Below are positions 44,186 to 52,321 of a stretch of DNA of 64,000 bases, piece after piece. Source of the DNA: Streptomyces sedi (GTDB lineage: Bacteria > Actinomycetota > Actinomycetes > Streptomycetales > Streptomycetaceae). Position numbers and translations under genes: made by a program. Position 1 is the first letter of the stretch; each line of letters begins with the position of its first letter. The stretch covers positions 228,704 to 292,703 of the forward strand of contig NZ_VDGT01000007.1 in the NCBI RefSeq assembly GCF_006335015.1. The letters run 5' to 3'. The notes beneath the pieces are model-generated. The model searched no databases, was not told the origin of the DNA, and saw only the letters and a program-made list of their open reading frames with translations.

Positions 44186-45337
44186 TCATCGGGCGCCGAC
44201 CGGGGTGGCCGGTGCCGCGGCCGGTTCCGGCGCGGGGTGGCCCGGGCGGGCCCACAGGCCGCGGGCGGCGAGGCGGGGCAGGACGCCCTCCCCGAACCAG
44301 TACGCCTCCTCCAGGTGCGGATAGCCGGAGAGCACGAACTCCTCGATGCCGACCGCCCGGTACTCGTCGATCAGCGCGGCGACCTCGTCGTGGCTGCCGA
44401 CCAGCGCGGTGCCGGCGCCGCCGCGCACCAGGCCGATGCCGGCCCACAGGCCCGGGTGGATCTCCAGGTTGTCGCGGGTGCCGTTGTGCAGGTCCAGCAT
44501 CCGCCGCTGGCCCTCCGACTCGCTCAGCCGCAGGGTCTGCTGGGCCGCGGCGACCTCCGCGGCGCCGAAGCCGGAGAGCAGCCGCCGGGCCTCGGCCCAC
44601 GCCTGGTCGGAGGTGTCGCGGGTGATGACGTGGAGCCGCACCCCGAAGCGGAGTTCCCGCCCCTCCGCCTCGGCGAGGCCGCGCACCCAGGCGATCTTCT
44701 CGGCGACCTGGGCCGGCGGCTCGCCCCAGGTGAGATAGACGTCGGCGTGCCGGGCGGCGACGGGCCCCGCGGCGGCCGACGAGCCACCGAAGTAGACCTC
44801 GGGGACCGGGTCCGGCAGCCGGGTCAACCGCGCCCGCTCGATCCGCAGATGGTCTCCCGCGTGGTCCACGGTCTCGCCGCGCCACAGCCCCCGTACCACG
44901 CCGAGGAACTCGTCGGTGCGGGCGTAGCGCGCGTCCTTGTCCAACGTGTCGCCGTAGGCGCGCTGTTCGCGGCTCTCGCCGCCGGTGACCACGTTAAGCA
45001 GCAGCCGGCCGCCGGTCTGGCGCTGGTAGGTGGTGGCCATCTGCGCGGCCAGGGTCGGAGAGATCAGCCCCGGCCTGAAGGCGACGAGGAACTTGAGCCG
45101 CTCGGTGTGCTGGGCGATCATCGCCGTGGTCAGCCAGGCGTCCTCGCACCAGGCGCCGGTGGGGGTCAACGCGCCGGCGAAGCCGACGTGTTCCGCCGCC
45201 CTGGCGATCTGGCCGAGGTAGTCGACGGTGGGCGGCCGGTCGGCGCCGGCGGCGTTGACCGGGGTGCCGTGGCCGCCGCCGACGACATGGCGGCTGTCGC
45301 CGCTGGTGGGCAGGAACCAGTGGAAGGTCAGGGACAT
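44186..45337 (-). CDS. ssuD: FMNH2-dependent alkanesulfonate monooxygenase (SsuD)
   Basis: A 383-residue LLM enzyme that cleaves C1-C14 alkanesulfonates to sulfite and aldehyde using FMNH2 and O2. Typical segments: FHWFLPTSGDSRHVVGGGHG, AWCEDAWLTTAMIAQHTERL, LKFLVAFRPGLISPTLAAQM, LLLNVVTGGESREQRAYGD and YVYFGGSSAAAGP-like VYFGGSSAAAGPVAARHADVY. Length matches SsuD. ATG at 45337 begins the conserved MSLTFHWF; the longer open frame upstream belongs to the leader region. ssuE follows. A Cys-rich leader peptide lies 265 bases upstream. Confidence 0.93.
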   Translation of the reverse strand: MSLTFHWFLPTSGDSRHVVGGGHGTPVNAAGADRPPTVDYLGQIARAAEHVGFAGALTPTGAWCEDAWLTTAMIAQHTERLKFLVAFRPGLISPTLAAQMATTYQRQTGGRLLLNVVTGGESREQRAYGDTLDKDARYARTDEFLGVVRGLWRGETVDHAGDHLRIERARLTRLPDPVPEVYFGGSSAAAGPVAARHADVYLTWGEPPAQVAEKIAWVRGLAEAEGRELRFGVRLHVITRDTSDQAWAEARRLLSGFGAAEVAAAQQTLRLSESEGQRRMLDLHNGTRDNLEIHPGLWAGIGLVRGGAGTALVGSHDEVAALIDEYRAVGIEEFVLSGYPHLEEAYWFGEGVLPRLAARGLWARPGHPAPEPAAAPATPVGAR

Positions 45338-45444
45338 GAAGGCGTCGCTCCTCACGGCGGGCGGCCGACCGGCAGCGCACACGCCCCGGCGCGCGGCGAT
45401 CGCCATGCGAGCGGGGGGCGCGCGGGGGTCGACCGCGCGATGAG

Positions 45445-45461
45445 CGGCCTCGGTGAGGCCG
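45445..45461 (-). promoter_or_regulatory. Candidate hairpin in the ssuD leader
   Basis: CGGCCTC pairs with GAGGCCG across a 3-base loop (45445-45461) between the leader peptide and ssuD. It could take part in attenuation; short stem, so weak evidence. Confidence 0.3.
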
Positions 45462-45602
45462 TGAGTAGAGGGGAACCGCCGGCCACGGGCCGGTCGGGCG
45501 GCAGCGGGAGGGGGCCGGGGCCTCAGGAGCGCGCGAGGACGTCACCCGCCGGGGAGCGGGAGGAACGGGGAACGCGCGGCCCGGGCCGGTGAGTCGGCGG
45601 GA

Positions 45603-45686
45603 TCAGCGGCAGACGGGACACATCGCGGCGGCCACGCGGAGCAGGTCCACGCAGCGGCGGCGGGTCAGGGTCCGGGCACCGGGCAT
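45603..45686 (-). CDS. Cys-rich leader peptide before ssuD
   Basis: A 27-residue peptide ending RRRCVDLLRVAAAMCPVCR, with three Cys. The RR-x-CVDL-x-RV core is the same as in the leader before ssuA. The minus-strand ATG at 45686 has no ribosome site, and a TTGACG/TTGCAT promoter ends 6 bases before it, so translation is probably leaderless. Two Cys codons next to the stop make it a good sensor of charged tRNA-Cys. The 265 bases to ssuD would hold the responding structure. Family recognition from memory; regulation is inference. Confidence 0.82.
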   Translation of the reverse strand: MPGARTLTRRRCVDLLRVAAAMCPVCR

Positions 45687-45692
45687 GGTTCG

Positions 45693-45721
45693 ATGCAAGC
45701 ACGGCCCCCCGGGAGCGTCAA
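45693..45721 (-). promoter_or_regulatory. Promoter of the ssuD leader peptide
   Basis: On the minus strand: TTGACG (45721-45716), 17 bases, TTGCAT (45698-45693), then 6 bases to the leader ATG. The layout matches the promoter before the ssuA leader. Confidence 0.6.
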
Positions 45722-45882
45722 TGGCGCGCTCGCCATGCGAGACGGGGCGCGCGCCCGGGGCGTGGTGAACCGCGGTGGCGCACGCTCCCTCGGCCGACGT
45801 AGGGCGTCCGCCGGACACCCGCCGCCAGAATCCTCCCCAGGGCCACTACTCTCGGTGGCCGGTTTCGTATTACGGTCGATCC

Positions 45883-47160
45883 ATGCGGACAAGCGAGGCT
45901 CGGACACGGAACTGGGCGGGCAACATCACCTTCGGCGCCGCGCGGCTCCATCGACCGAGCTCGCTCGACGAGCTGCGCGAGATCGTCGCCGGTGCTCAGC
46001 GGGCCCATGTGCTGGGCAGCGGACACTCGTTCAACCGGATAGCGGACACCGAGGGCGACCTACTGCGGGTGGACGGGCTGCCGCGCCGGGTGGAGATCGA
46101 CCGCGACGCCGGGCTGGTGACGCTCAGTGCCGGGATGCGCTATGGCGAGCTGACCGCCGCGCTGCACGCGGAGGGCCTCGCCCTGGCCAACCTCGCCTCG
46201 CTGCCGCACATCTCCGTCGCCGGTTCGGTGGCGACCGGCACCCACGGCTCGGGCAACGGGCTGCGCGGGCTGGCCTCGGCGGTCACCGCGATGGAGTTCG
46301 TCGGCGCCGACGGCGAGCTGTTCACGCTCAGCCGCGCGGCCGACCCGGAGCGCTTCCCCGGCGCCGTGGTGCATCTGGGCGCGCTGGGCGTGGTCACGGC
46401 GCTCACCCTGGAGGTGGAGCCGGCGTTCGAGGTGGCGCAGTGGGTCACCACGGACGTGCCGCTGGAGGCGGTCGTCGCCGGGTATCCGGAGATCGCCGCC
46501 AGCGCCTACAGCGTGAGTGTCTTCTCCGACTTCCACGGCGAGAGGGCCACCGTCCTGCTCAAGCGCCGGCTCGACCGCGAGGAGGCGCGCCACCCGGGCG
46601 AGCGGTGGCTGGGCGGCTCGGCGGCCTCCGGCCCCTGGCACCCCATACCGGGGATGCCGGCCACCTTCTGCACCGAGCAGGGCGGGGTCCCGGGCCCCTG
46701 GCACGAGCGGCTGCCGCATTTTCGGGCCGAGTTCATGCCGAGCCGCGGCGAGGAGTTGCAGTCGGAGCTGTTCCTGCCCAGGGAGCGGGCGGTCGAGGCG
46801 GTGCGGGAGCTGCGCGGGATGGCGGCCCGGTTCGCCGGGGTGCTCCAGACCGCGGAGATACGCACCATCGCCGCCGACGACCTGTGGCTGAGCCCCACCG
46901 GGGGCCGGGACTCGACGGCGGTCCACTTCACCTGGGTGAAGGACGTCGAGACCGTGCTCCCCGTCCTGGCGGAGGTGGAGTCCCGGCTGCTGCCGCTGGG
47001 CGCCCGCCCGCACTGGGGGAAGGTCACCGCCGCGACACCGGCGGCGGTCGCCGCCTGCTACCCCCGGCTGGCGGACTTCCGGCGCCTCGCCGAGTCACTG
47101 GACCCGGAGGGCCGCTTCCGCAACGCCTACCTGGACGGCGTGCTGGCCGCCGCCGGCTGA
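45883..47160 (+). CDS. Alditol oxidase-like FAD flavoprotein
   Basis: A 425-residue secondary-alcohol/polyol oxidase resembling AldO of S. coelicolor. RNWAGNITFGAARLHRPSSLDEL starts the FAD domain; VLGSGHSFNRIADT carries the His (about 48) that binds FAD covalently. LASLPHISVAGSVATGTHGSG is strongly conserved, and PGPWHERLPHFRAEFMPS, RPHWGKV complete the substrate domain. AldO oxidises xylitol or sorbitol at C1 and makes H2O2. ATG at 45883 is the likely start and lacks a clear ribosome site, as does its TATTAC stretch 10 bases upstream; it may be leaderless. Its place next to ssu genes has no obvious meaning. Confidence 0.88.
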   Translation: MRTSEARTRNWAGNITFGAARLHRPSSLDELREIVAGAQRAHVLGSGHSFNRIADTEGDLLRVDGLPRRVEIDRDAGLVTLSAGMRYGELTAALHAEGLALANLASLPHISVAGSVATGTHGSGNGLRGLASAVTAMEFVGADGELFTLSRAADPERFPGAVVHLGALGVVTALTLEVEPAFEVAQWVTTDVPLEAVVAGYPEIAASAYSVSVFSDFHGERATVLLKRRLDREEARHPGERWLGGSAASGPWHPIPGMPATFCTEQGGVPGPWHERLPHFRAEFMPSRGEELQSELFLPRERAVEAVRELRGMAARFAGVLQTAEIRTIAADDLWLSPTGGRDSTAVHFTWVKDVETVLPVLAEVESRLLPLGARPHWGKVTAATPAAVAACYPRLADFRRLAESLDPEGRFRNAYLDGVLAAAG

Positions 47161-47214
47161 CCCCGGGGAACCGGCCGAATGGCCGACCCCGGCGGGCCGA
47201 CCTACGCTGATGCC

Positions 47215-47457
47215 ATGGACGACAAGGACATCCTCGCCCGCGTCGACGAGCTGGTCGCCGAGGAGCGGGCCCTCAGGGACCGCTCCACGGGACACGGCCT
47301 CGGCACGGACGAGCGGGTGCGCCTGAACGACCTGGAGGCCCGGCTCGACCAGTGCTGGGACCTGCTGCGCCAGCGGCGGGCCCGCGACGAGTTCGGCACC
47401 GACCCGAACACGGCGACCACCCGTCCCGCCCGCGAGGTCGAGGGCTACGAGTCGTAG
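47215..47457 (+). CDS. DUF2630 family protein
   Basis: An 80-residue, charged, helical protein: ILARVDELVAEERALRDRS, DERVRLNDLEARLDQCWDLLRQRRAR and EFGTDPN at the end. This is the DUF2630 pattern found widely in actinobacteria. The function is unknown. Start at ATG 47215 gives the common length; an earlier in-frame start is possible but lies in the leader. Confidence 0.8.
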   Translation: MDDKDILARVDELVAEERALRDRSTGHGLGTDERVRLNDLEARLDQCWDLLRQRRARDEFGTDPNTATTRPAREVEGYES

Positions 47458-47545
47458 GGCGCCACGACCGGCGTCCCGCCCTGCCGACGAGGCATGGAAT
47501 CATGGGTGACCAGGCAGTTCCGGGTGAGCACGGAAGGGAACCCAC

Positions 47546-47746
47546 ATGTTCGGAGCCTTCAAGAACCTCAAGGGCAAGGCCGCCGAGATCGCCGGGCAGC
47601 ACGGCGACAAGATCGCCGACGGCGTGGAGAAGGTCGGCGACTTCGTCGACAACAAGACCGGCGGCAAGCACAGCGACAAGATCGACTCCGCCGTCGACAA
47701 GACGCAGGACGCGGTGGAGAAGCTCGGCGACGACAAGAAGAAGTGA
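47546..47746 (+). CDS. Antitoxin-like protein (MT0933/Rv0909 family)
   Basis: A 66-residue Lys-rich helical protein: FKNLKGKAAEIAGQHGDKIADGVEKVGDFVDNKTGGKHSDKI pattern, here FGAFKNLKGKAAE then KIADGVEKVGDFVDNKTGG. The mycobacterial relative is called an antitoxin of a type II pair, but the Streptomyces copies usually lack a toxin partner, and none is seen here. Start ATG 47546 follows GGAAGGGAACCC. Function uncertain. Confidence 0.72.
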   Translation: MFGAFKNLKGKAAEIAGQHGDKIADGVEKVGDFVDNKTGGKHSDKIDSAVDKTQDAVEKLGDDKKK

Positions 47747-47840
47747 CCCCGCGCCGGGGGCGGCGGGCGGCGGGCGGGGCGGTCGTGCCGCCGTGTAGCC
47801 TCGGCCCCCGGCAGGGCGGACTCTTCGAGGGCGGGACCAG

Positions 47841-48674
47841 GTGGCGGTGCGGCGGATCACGACCAGGAACGCGGCGTTCCAGCAGTGGCAGGCGCAGCTG
47901 ACCAACCGCACCAAGCGGCAGCGCGCCGGCGAGTTCCTGGTGCAGGGCGTGCGCCCCATCTCCCTCGCGGTGGAGCGCGGCTGGCGTGTCAGGACCCTGC
48001 TCCACGACGCCGACCGCCCCCCGACCGGCTGGGCGGGCCGGCTGCTGGCCGAGGTGCCGGCCGAGCGCGTGGCCATGGCACCCGAGCTGCTCGCCGAGCT
48101 GGGCGAGAAGGACGAGGGCCCGCCCGAGTTGATCGCCGTCGCAGAGCTGCCGCCGGACGACCTCTCCCGCATCCCGTTCGCGGGCCCCGACGCGGGTTCC
48201 TTTCTCGGCGTGGTCTTCGACCGCCCCACCAGCCCCGGGAACATCGGCAGCCTGATCCGTTCGGCGGACGCCTTCGGCGCCTCCGGGCTGGTGGTGACCG
48301 GCCATGCCGCCGACGTCTACGACCCCAAGTCGGTGCGGGCGAGCACGGGTTCGCTCTTCGCCCTCCCCGTCGTGCGCGCCCCGGGCCACCGCGAGGTGCT
48401 CGACTGGCTCGCCGGGACCGCGCCGAAGGACCGGCCGGTGACCGTGGTCGGCACCGACGAGAGCGGCACGGTCCCGGTCGACGACTGCGACCTGACCGGC
48501 CCCGTGCTGATGCTCGTCGGCAACGAGACCCGCGGCCTCAGCGCCGCCTGGCGTGACCGCTGCGACGTGCTGGTCTCCATCCCGATGACGGGCTCGGCCA
48601 GTTCGCTCAACGCGGCCAACGCCGCCAGCGTGGTCCTCTACGAGGCCGCCCGCCAGCGCCGCGCGGCGCGCTGA
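47841..48674 (+). CDS. TrmH/SpoU-family RNA 2'-O-methyltransferase
   Basis: A 277-residue SPOUT (knotted) methyltransferase. The N-terminus RAGEFLVQGVRPISLAVE is the substrate-binding domain; DRPTSPGNIGSLIRSADAFGA (motif 1), MLVGNETRGLSAAW (motif 2) and SIPMTGSASSLNAANAASVVLYEA (motif 3) make the SAM-binding knot. It methylates a ribose in rRNA or tRNA; the exact site is not readable. GTG at 47841 is the start. A bidirectional terminator separates it from the ABC exporter. Confidence 0.9.
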   Translation: MAVRRITTRNAAFQQWQAQLTNRTKRQRAGEFLVQGVRPISLAVERGWRVRTLLHDADRPPTGWAGRLLAEVPAERVAMAPELLAELGEKDEGPPELIAVAELPPDDLSRIPFAGPDAGSFLGVVFDRPTSPGNIGSLIRSADAFGASGLVVTGHAADVYDPKSVRASTGSLFALPVVRAPGHREVLDWLAGTAPKDRPVTVVGTDESGTVPVDDCDLTGPVLMLVGNETRGLSAAWRDRCDVLVSIPMTGSASSLNAANAASVVLYEAARQRRAAR

Positions 48675-48697
48675 CCGGGGCCGCCCGGCGGGCGGCC
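48675..48697. terminator. Hairpin between convergent TrmH and ABC exporter genes
   Basis: GGGGCCGCCC-GGC-GGGCGGCCCC, a perfect 10-bp stem right after the TrmH stop and 8 bases before the exporter stop. Confidence 0.8.
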
Positions 48698-48704
48698 CCG
48701 TCGT

Positions 48705-50474
48705 TCACCGCGACTGCCCGGCCTGGAGCGCGGCATAGGGGCCGTCGCGCTCCAGCAGCTCCTCGTGGGTGCCGGTCTCCACGATCTCCCCGCCGTCCAT
48801 CACCACGATCCGGTCGGCGCCCCTGATCGTCGAGAGCCGGTGCGCCACCACGAAGGTGGTGCGCCCGGCGACCAACCGCCCCAGGGCCTCCTGCACCAGC
48901 GCCTCCGAGCGGGTGTCGAGCGCGGAGGTCGCCTCGTCGAGGATCAGCACGCGCGGGTCGCGGATCAACGCCCTGGCGATCGCGAGCCGTTGGCGCTGCC
49001 CGCCGGAGAGCCGCGCGCCGTGCTCGCCCACCACGGCGTCCAGCCCGCCGGGCAGCCGGTCGACGAACTCCAGCGCGTTGGCCGCCGCCAGCGCCTCCCG
49101 CACCACCGTCTCGTCGGCGTCCTCCATGCCGTAGGCGACGTTCTCGCTGACGGTGCCCTCGAAGAGGATCGACTCCTGCGGCACCACCGAGACGAAGCGG
49201 CGGTAGGTCCGCAGGTCGAGCCCGCTCATGTCGACGCCGTCCAGGAGCAGTCGGCCGCTGCTGGGGCGGTGGAAGCCGATGAGCAGGTTCAGCACCGTCG
49301 ACTTGCCCGCGCCGGAGGCGCCGACCAGCGCGATGGTCTCACCGGGCGCGACGGCCAGGTCCATCCCCCGCACCGCGGTCCGTTCGCCGTCGTCCTCGTA
49401 GCCGAAGGAGACGTCGTCGAAGGTGAAGGCGCCCCGCACGTCGGTGACCTCGGCCTTGCCCTGGTTCTCCTCAAGCGCCGGCGCCTGGAGCACCTCCCCG
49501 ACCGAACGGACCGACTCCAGCCCCTTGGTGATCACCGGCACCAGCGAGAGCAGCGTGGTCGTCGAGTTGGTCAGGGTGGTGAGAAACGCGCTGAGCATCA
49601 CCACGTCGCCCGGGGTCACGTCCCACACCTCGTAGTAGGCGACCAGCGCGGCGCCGGTGAGGAAGGACAGGCCCAGGATGTTCAGAAAGACCCAGGAGGC
49701 CGAGGCGACACGGCCGTTGATCAGGTCGAGGCGGAGCGCCGAGTCCAGCACCCGCCGCAGGGTGCCGTTCATGCGGCGCATCGCGTTGTCCTCCAGGCCG
49801 TGCGCCCGGGTGACCGAGATCAGCCGGGTCATCTCGGCGACACGCGAGGAGAGTTGCTCCACGTCGCGCCGGAAGTGCTCGTTGCGGCTGCGCAGTCGCA
49901 GCCGCATCCGCATCACCAGCAGCGCGGCGCACGGGACCACGACCAGGAAGATCGGCAGGAACTCGGGCGCCCGCAGGCCGATGATGATCAGCCCGCCGAT
50001 CAGCACCGTCGAGGCGCCGAGCCCCATCTCGGTGGTCTGCTGCACCATCTGCTCGATGGTCTCGACGTCGCGCACGACCTTCGCCTGGAGCACACCCGCG
50101 CTGACGCGGTTGTGGTAGCCGATGGACAACTGCTGCATCCGGGTGCAGAGCGCGGAGCGCAGCCCGGTACCCATGCGCCGCACGCTGCCGAACATGAGGC
50201 GCACCCAGAGCAGGTGAAGTGGAAAGTTGACCAGCAGGATTACCAGTACGACGCCCACGCTTGACCAGAGGTTGCCGATCGGCAGGTGGTCCACCACGGT
50301 GTCCACGATGGCGGCGGTGGTCAACGGCAGCAGCCAGATCGGGCTGTGCTTCACGGTGAAGACCACGCAGGCGAGGGCGATCCTCCAACGGTCGGGGCGG
50401 AGTAGCCAGACGAGGGTACGGACCGGGTGCTCGCCCCGGTATCGGTGTTCGAGCGGGGCTACCGGCGGAGCCAC
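48705..50474 (-). CDS. ABC exporter, fused permease and ATPase
   Basis: A 589-residue half-transporter that forms dimers. The N-terminal six-helix domain (about 20-330) is followed by the ATPase: Walker A GASGAGKST (about 386), QESILFEGTVSENVAYG (Q-loop), signature LSGGQRQR, Walker B VLILDEATSALD, H-loop VVAHRLSTI. It resembles MsbA/multidrug or lipid exporters. A LacI-type palindrome lies 18 bases before its start, so a sugar-responsive repressor may control it. The divergent gene encodes a secreted beta-helix protein. Substrate unknown. Confidence 0.9.
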   Translation of the reverse strand: MAPPVAPLEHRYRGEHPVRTLVWLLRPDRWRIALACVVFTVKHSPIWLLPLTTAAIVDTVVDHLPIGNLWSSVGVVLVILLVNFPLHLLWVRLMFGSVRRMGTGLRSALCTRMQQLSIGYHNRVSAGVLQAKVVRDVETIEQMVQQTTEMGLGASTVLIGGLIIIGLRAPEFLPIFLVVVPCAALLVMRMRLRLRSRNEHFRRDVEQLSSRVAEMTRLISVTRAHGLEDNAMRRMNGTLRRVLDSALRLDLINGRVASASWVFLNILGLSFLTGAALVAYYEVWDVTPGDVVMLSAFLTTLTNSTTTLLSLVPVITKGLESVRSVGEVLQAPALEENQGKAEVTDVRGAFTFDDVSFGYEDDGERTAVRGMDLAVAPGETIALVGASGAGKSTVLNLLIGFHRPSSGRLLLDGVDMSGLDLRTYRRFVSVVPQESILFEGTVSENVAYGMEDADETVVREALAAANALEFVDRLPGGLDAVVGEHGARLSGGQRQRLAIARALIRDPRVLILDEATSALDTRSEALVQEALGRLVAGRTTFVVAHRLSTIRGADRIVVMDGGEIVETGTHEELLERDGPYAALQAGQSR

Positions 50475-50491
50475 GGTGGATCGCCTCCAGA

Positions 50492-50503
50492 GAAAGCGCT
50501 TTC
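50492..50503. promoter_or_regulatory. LacI-type operator before the ABC exporter
   Basis: GAAAGCGCTTTC is a perfect 12-bp palindrome with the central CG typical of LacI/GalR sites. It lies 18-29 bases upstream of the exporter ATG, in a repression position. No LacI gene is adjacent. Confidence 0.55.
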
Positions 50504-50812
50504 GGCCTCCCAGACCCTACCCTCGGCACCCCCGCGCCACCCCGCCCTCCCCGGCCACGCGACCTGGCCGAGCGCGGGCGCCGGCTGGCCGGCGCCCACA
50601 CCTCCGAGCCGCACCACCCGGCGCCGCGGCCGGCGGACCCCGAAGCCGCTCGCGCCCCTCGATCCCGCGCGGCCAGACCGACGGCGGAGACGGCGCACCA
50701 ACTCCGCGCCCGGCGGGCCACGTTGGCCACCTCAGTCGCCGACCGGATCCGCGCCCCGAAGAACACCCGCGCACCACAAACGTTTCAACAACGACGACCC
50801 TCGTCGGAGTCA
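50504..50812. other. Intergenic region between exporter and beta-helix gene
   Basis: No gene supported. It holds AAACGTTT at 50778-50785 (LacI-like core) and the hairpin CGACGA-CCC-TCGTCG at about 50790-50804, just before the beta-helix promoter. The rest is GC-rich and featureless. Confidence 0.45.
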
Positions 50813-50841
50813 TTGACCGACCCCCACCCCGTTGCCATACT
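50813..50841 (+). promoter_or_regulatory. Promoter of the secreted beta-helix gene
   Basis: TTGACC (50813-50818), 17 bases, CATACT (50836-50841). It is a good match to a housekeeping promoter and gives a leader of about 150 bases. Confidence 0.6.
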
Positions 50842-50928
50842 GCCAAGCCGCGAGGGCCTCCAAGGCACTCGCGTCGAGCACACACCCCCCAGCACCCCTC
50901 ACCGGAGTACCAGCGGCGTCGCATCGAC

Positions 50929-50940
50929 TGAATCGATTCA
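50929..50940. promoter_or_regulatory. LacI-type operator in the beta-helix leader
   Basis: TGAATCGATTCA, a perfect 12-bp palindrome with the AATCGATT core common to LacI-family sites in actinobacteria. It is 58 bases before the ATG. Confidence 0.6.
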
Positions 50941-50998
50941 CCGTATTCGGTTCCACCGCGGCGCCCTGGGACTCCCCTCCCCCACTCAGGAGCTAGCG

Positions 50999-52177
50999 AT
51001 GGGAAGCAGAGCCGCACGCCCCCGCAGGCGCGGATTCGCGCTGTGGGCCGCCGGGTTGGCGGTCTTACTCGCCTCCGGCGGTGCCGCCACCGCACTGGCC
51101 GGCGAGGCCGACGGCACCCCACGGGCCGCCGACCCCTCCCCGTTGGCCTGCGGCGACGGCGCTTACGACGCCGAGGTGACGCGGGACGGCGACACCTGGA
51201 ACGCCCCCGGCTACAGCGGGGGTTCGATGCTGGAGGCCATGCGCGCCGGCGTCGCCAGCCTCACCGAGGGCCGCACCGACATCGAGTCCGTGGTCGTGCG
51301 CGGCTCCGGAGAGGTGCCGGCCGACCAGTCGCTCGACCTGCCGAGCCACACCTCGCTTGAGGTCTGCGGCACGCTCGACGTCACCGGCCAGATGGCCGCC
51401 ACCCACGCCCCGATCCGGGTGCGCGACGCGCGCGACGTGGCGATCCCGTTCGTCGAGAACATGCACGGCGCCCCGTACTTCGGCATCTTCGTGCAGAACT
51501 CGCACGACGTGGCGATGGGCGACATCACCATGGAACTCGACGGCGGCCTCGGCATCCGCGTGGACAACCACCGCGACACCGGCCAGCGCACCACCAACGT
51601 CAGCCTGGGATCGGCCACCATCTCGGGCGCCGGCAGCCACGCCGTGGAGACCTACGGCGTGGACGGCTTCACCGCCGGCACCATCACCGCCTCCTCCGTC
51701 GGCGAGTCCGCGCTGCTGCTGAACGACACGGTCAACGCCGACATCGGCACGATCAACGCCACCGACGTCGCGACCGGCACCGGCTACGCCGCGTTCCGGA
51801 TGGCCAACCGCAACGGCGCCCTCAACGGCTACCAGACCAACATCCACGTCGGCGAGGTGATCGCCAGGGGCGGCGGGCGCGGGATCTTCTGCGTCTCGGA
51901 GAGCGGCGGCGCGGTCATCGACCGGGTCGACATCGCCGACACCGGCAACAACGCCATCCTCATCGAGAACTGCTACAACGTGACCGTCGCCAGCCAGGGA
52001 GGCACCGTCTCCGGCGGCGGGGAGGTGCGGCTCGCGGCCCGCACCGAGTTCGCCAACAACCGCGACATCACCCTCAGCAACTTCACCCTGATCGACTCCG
52101 CGCTCACCGAGAACCCCTGCGGCGAGAACGTGTCGATCAGCGTCACCTTCCAGAACAGCGCCGACAACAGCTGTTGA
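50999..52177 (+). CDS. Secreted right-handed beta-helix repeat protein
   Basis: A 392-residue exported protein. The signal peptide (residues about 1-35) begins with RPRRRGF, so Sec or Tat export is possible. The mature part is a ladder of short beta-strand repeats: VCGTLDVTGQ, VAIPFVENMHG, VAMGDITMELDGGLGIRVDN, GSATISGAGSHAVETYGV and so on. This marks a parallel beta-helix, the fold of pectate lyases, polygalacturonases and other polysaccharide lyases. No clear catalytic residues of a known family were identified, so enzyme class is open. Four or more Cys suggest disulfides. A LacI-type palindrome and a good promoter lie upstream, consistent with sugar-induced secretion. AGGAG precedes ATG 50999. 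Confidence 0.75.
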   Translation: MGSRAARPRRRGFALWAAGLAVLLASGGAATALAGEADGTPRAADPSPLACGDGAYDAEVTRDGDTWNAPGYSGGSMLEAMRAGVASLTEGRTDIESVVVRGSGEVPADQSLDLPSHTSLEVCGTLDVTGQMAATHAPIRVRDARDVAIPFVENMHGAPYFGIFVQNSHDVAMGDITMELDGGLGIRVDNHRDTGQRTTNVSLGSATISGAGSHAVETYGVDGFTAGTITASSVGESALLLNDTVNADIGTINATDVATGTGYAAFRMANRNGALNGYQTNIHVGEVIARGGGRGIFCVSESGGAVIDRVDIADTGNNAILIENCYNVTVASQGGTVSGGGEVRLAARTEFANNRDITLSNFTLIDSALTENPCGENVSISVTFQNSADNSC

Positions 52178-52247
52178 ACCACCGCCGACGCCGTTGCTCG
52201 ACGGGCGTCCGTGACGGCGACCCCACAACCGCGATCCAGGCATGAGG

Positions 52248-52280
52248 GAGCCCCCGAACGAGATGGCTGTTCGGGGGCTC
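52248..52280. terminator. Strong bidirectional hairpin
   Basis: GAGCCCCCGAAC pairs exactly with GTTCGGGGGCTC (12 bp) across 9 bases, between the convergent beta-helix and XRE genes. Confidence 0.83.
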
Positions 52281-52321
52281 GGCCACGGACGGAATTCCCT
52301 GAAGAGCAGGGGCCGCGTGGT

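Noticed and set aside
44031..44885. Minus-strand frame rich in TAPESA repeats overlapping ssuD
   Set aside because: It is a shifted frame of ssuD run into an 18-bp DNA repeat; ssuD itself has all family motifs.
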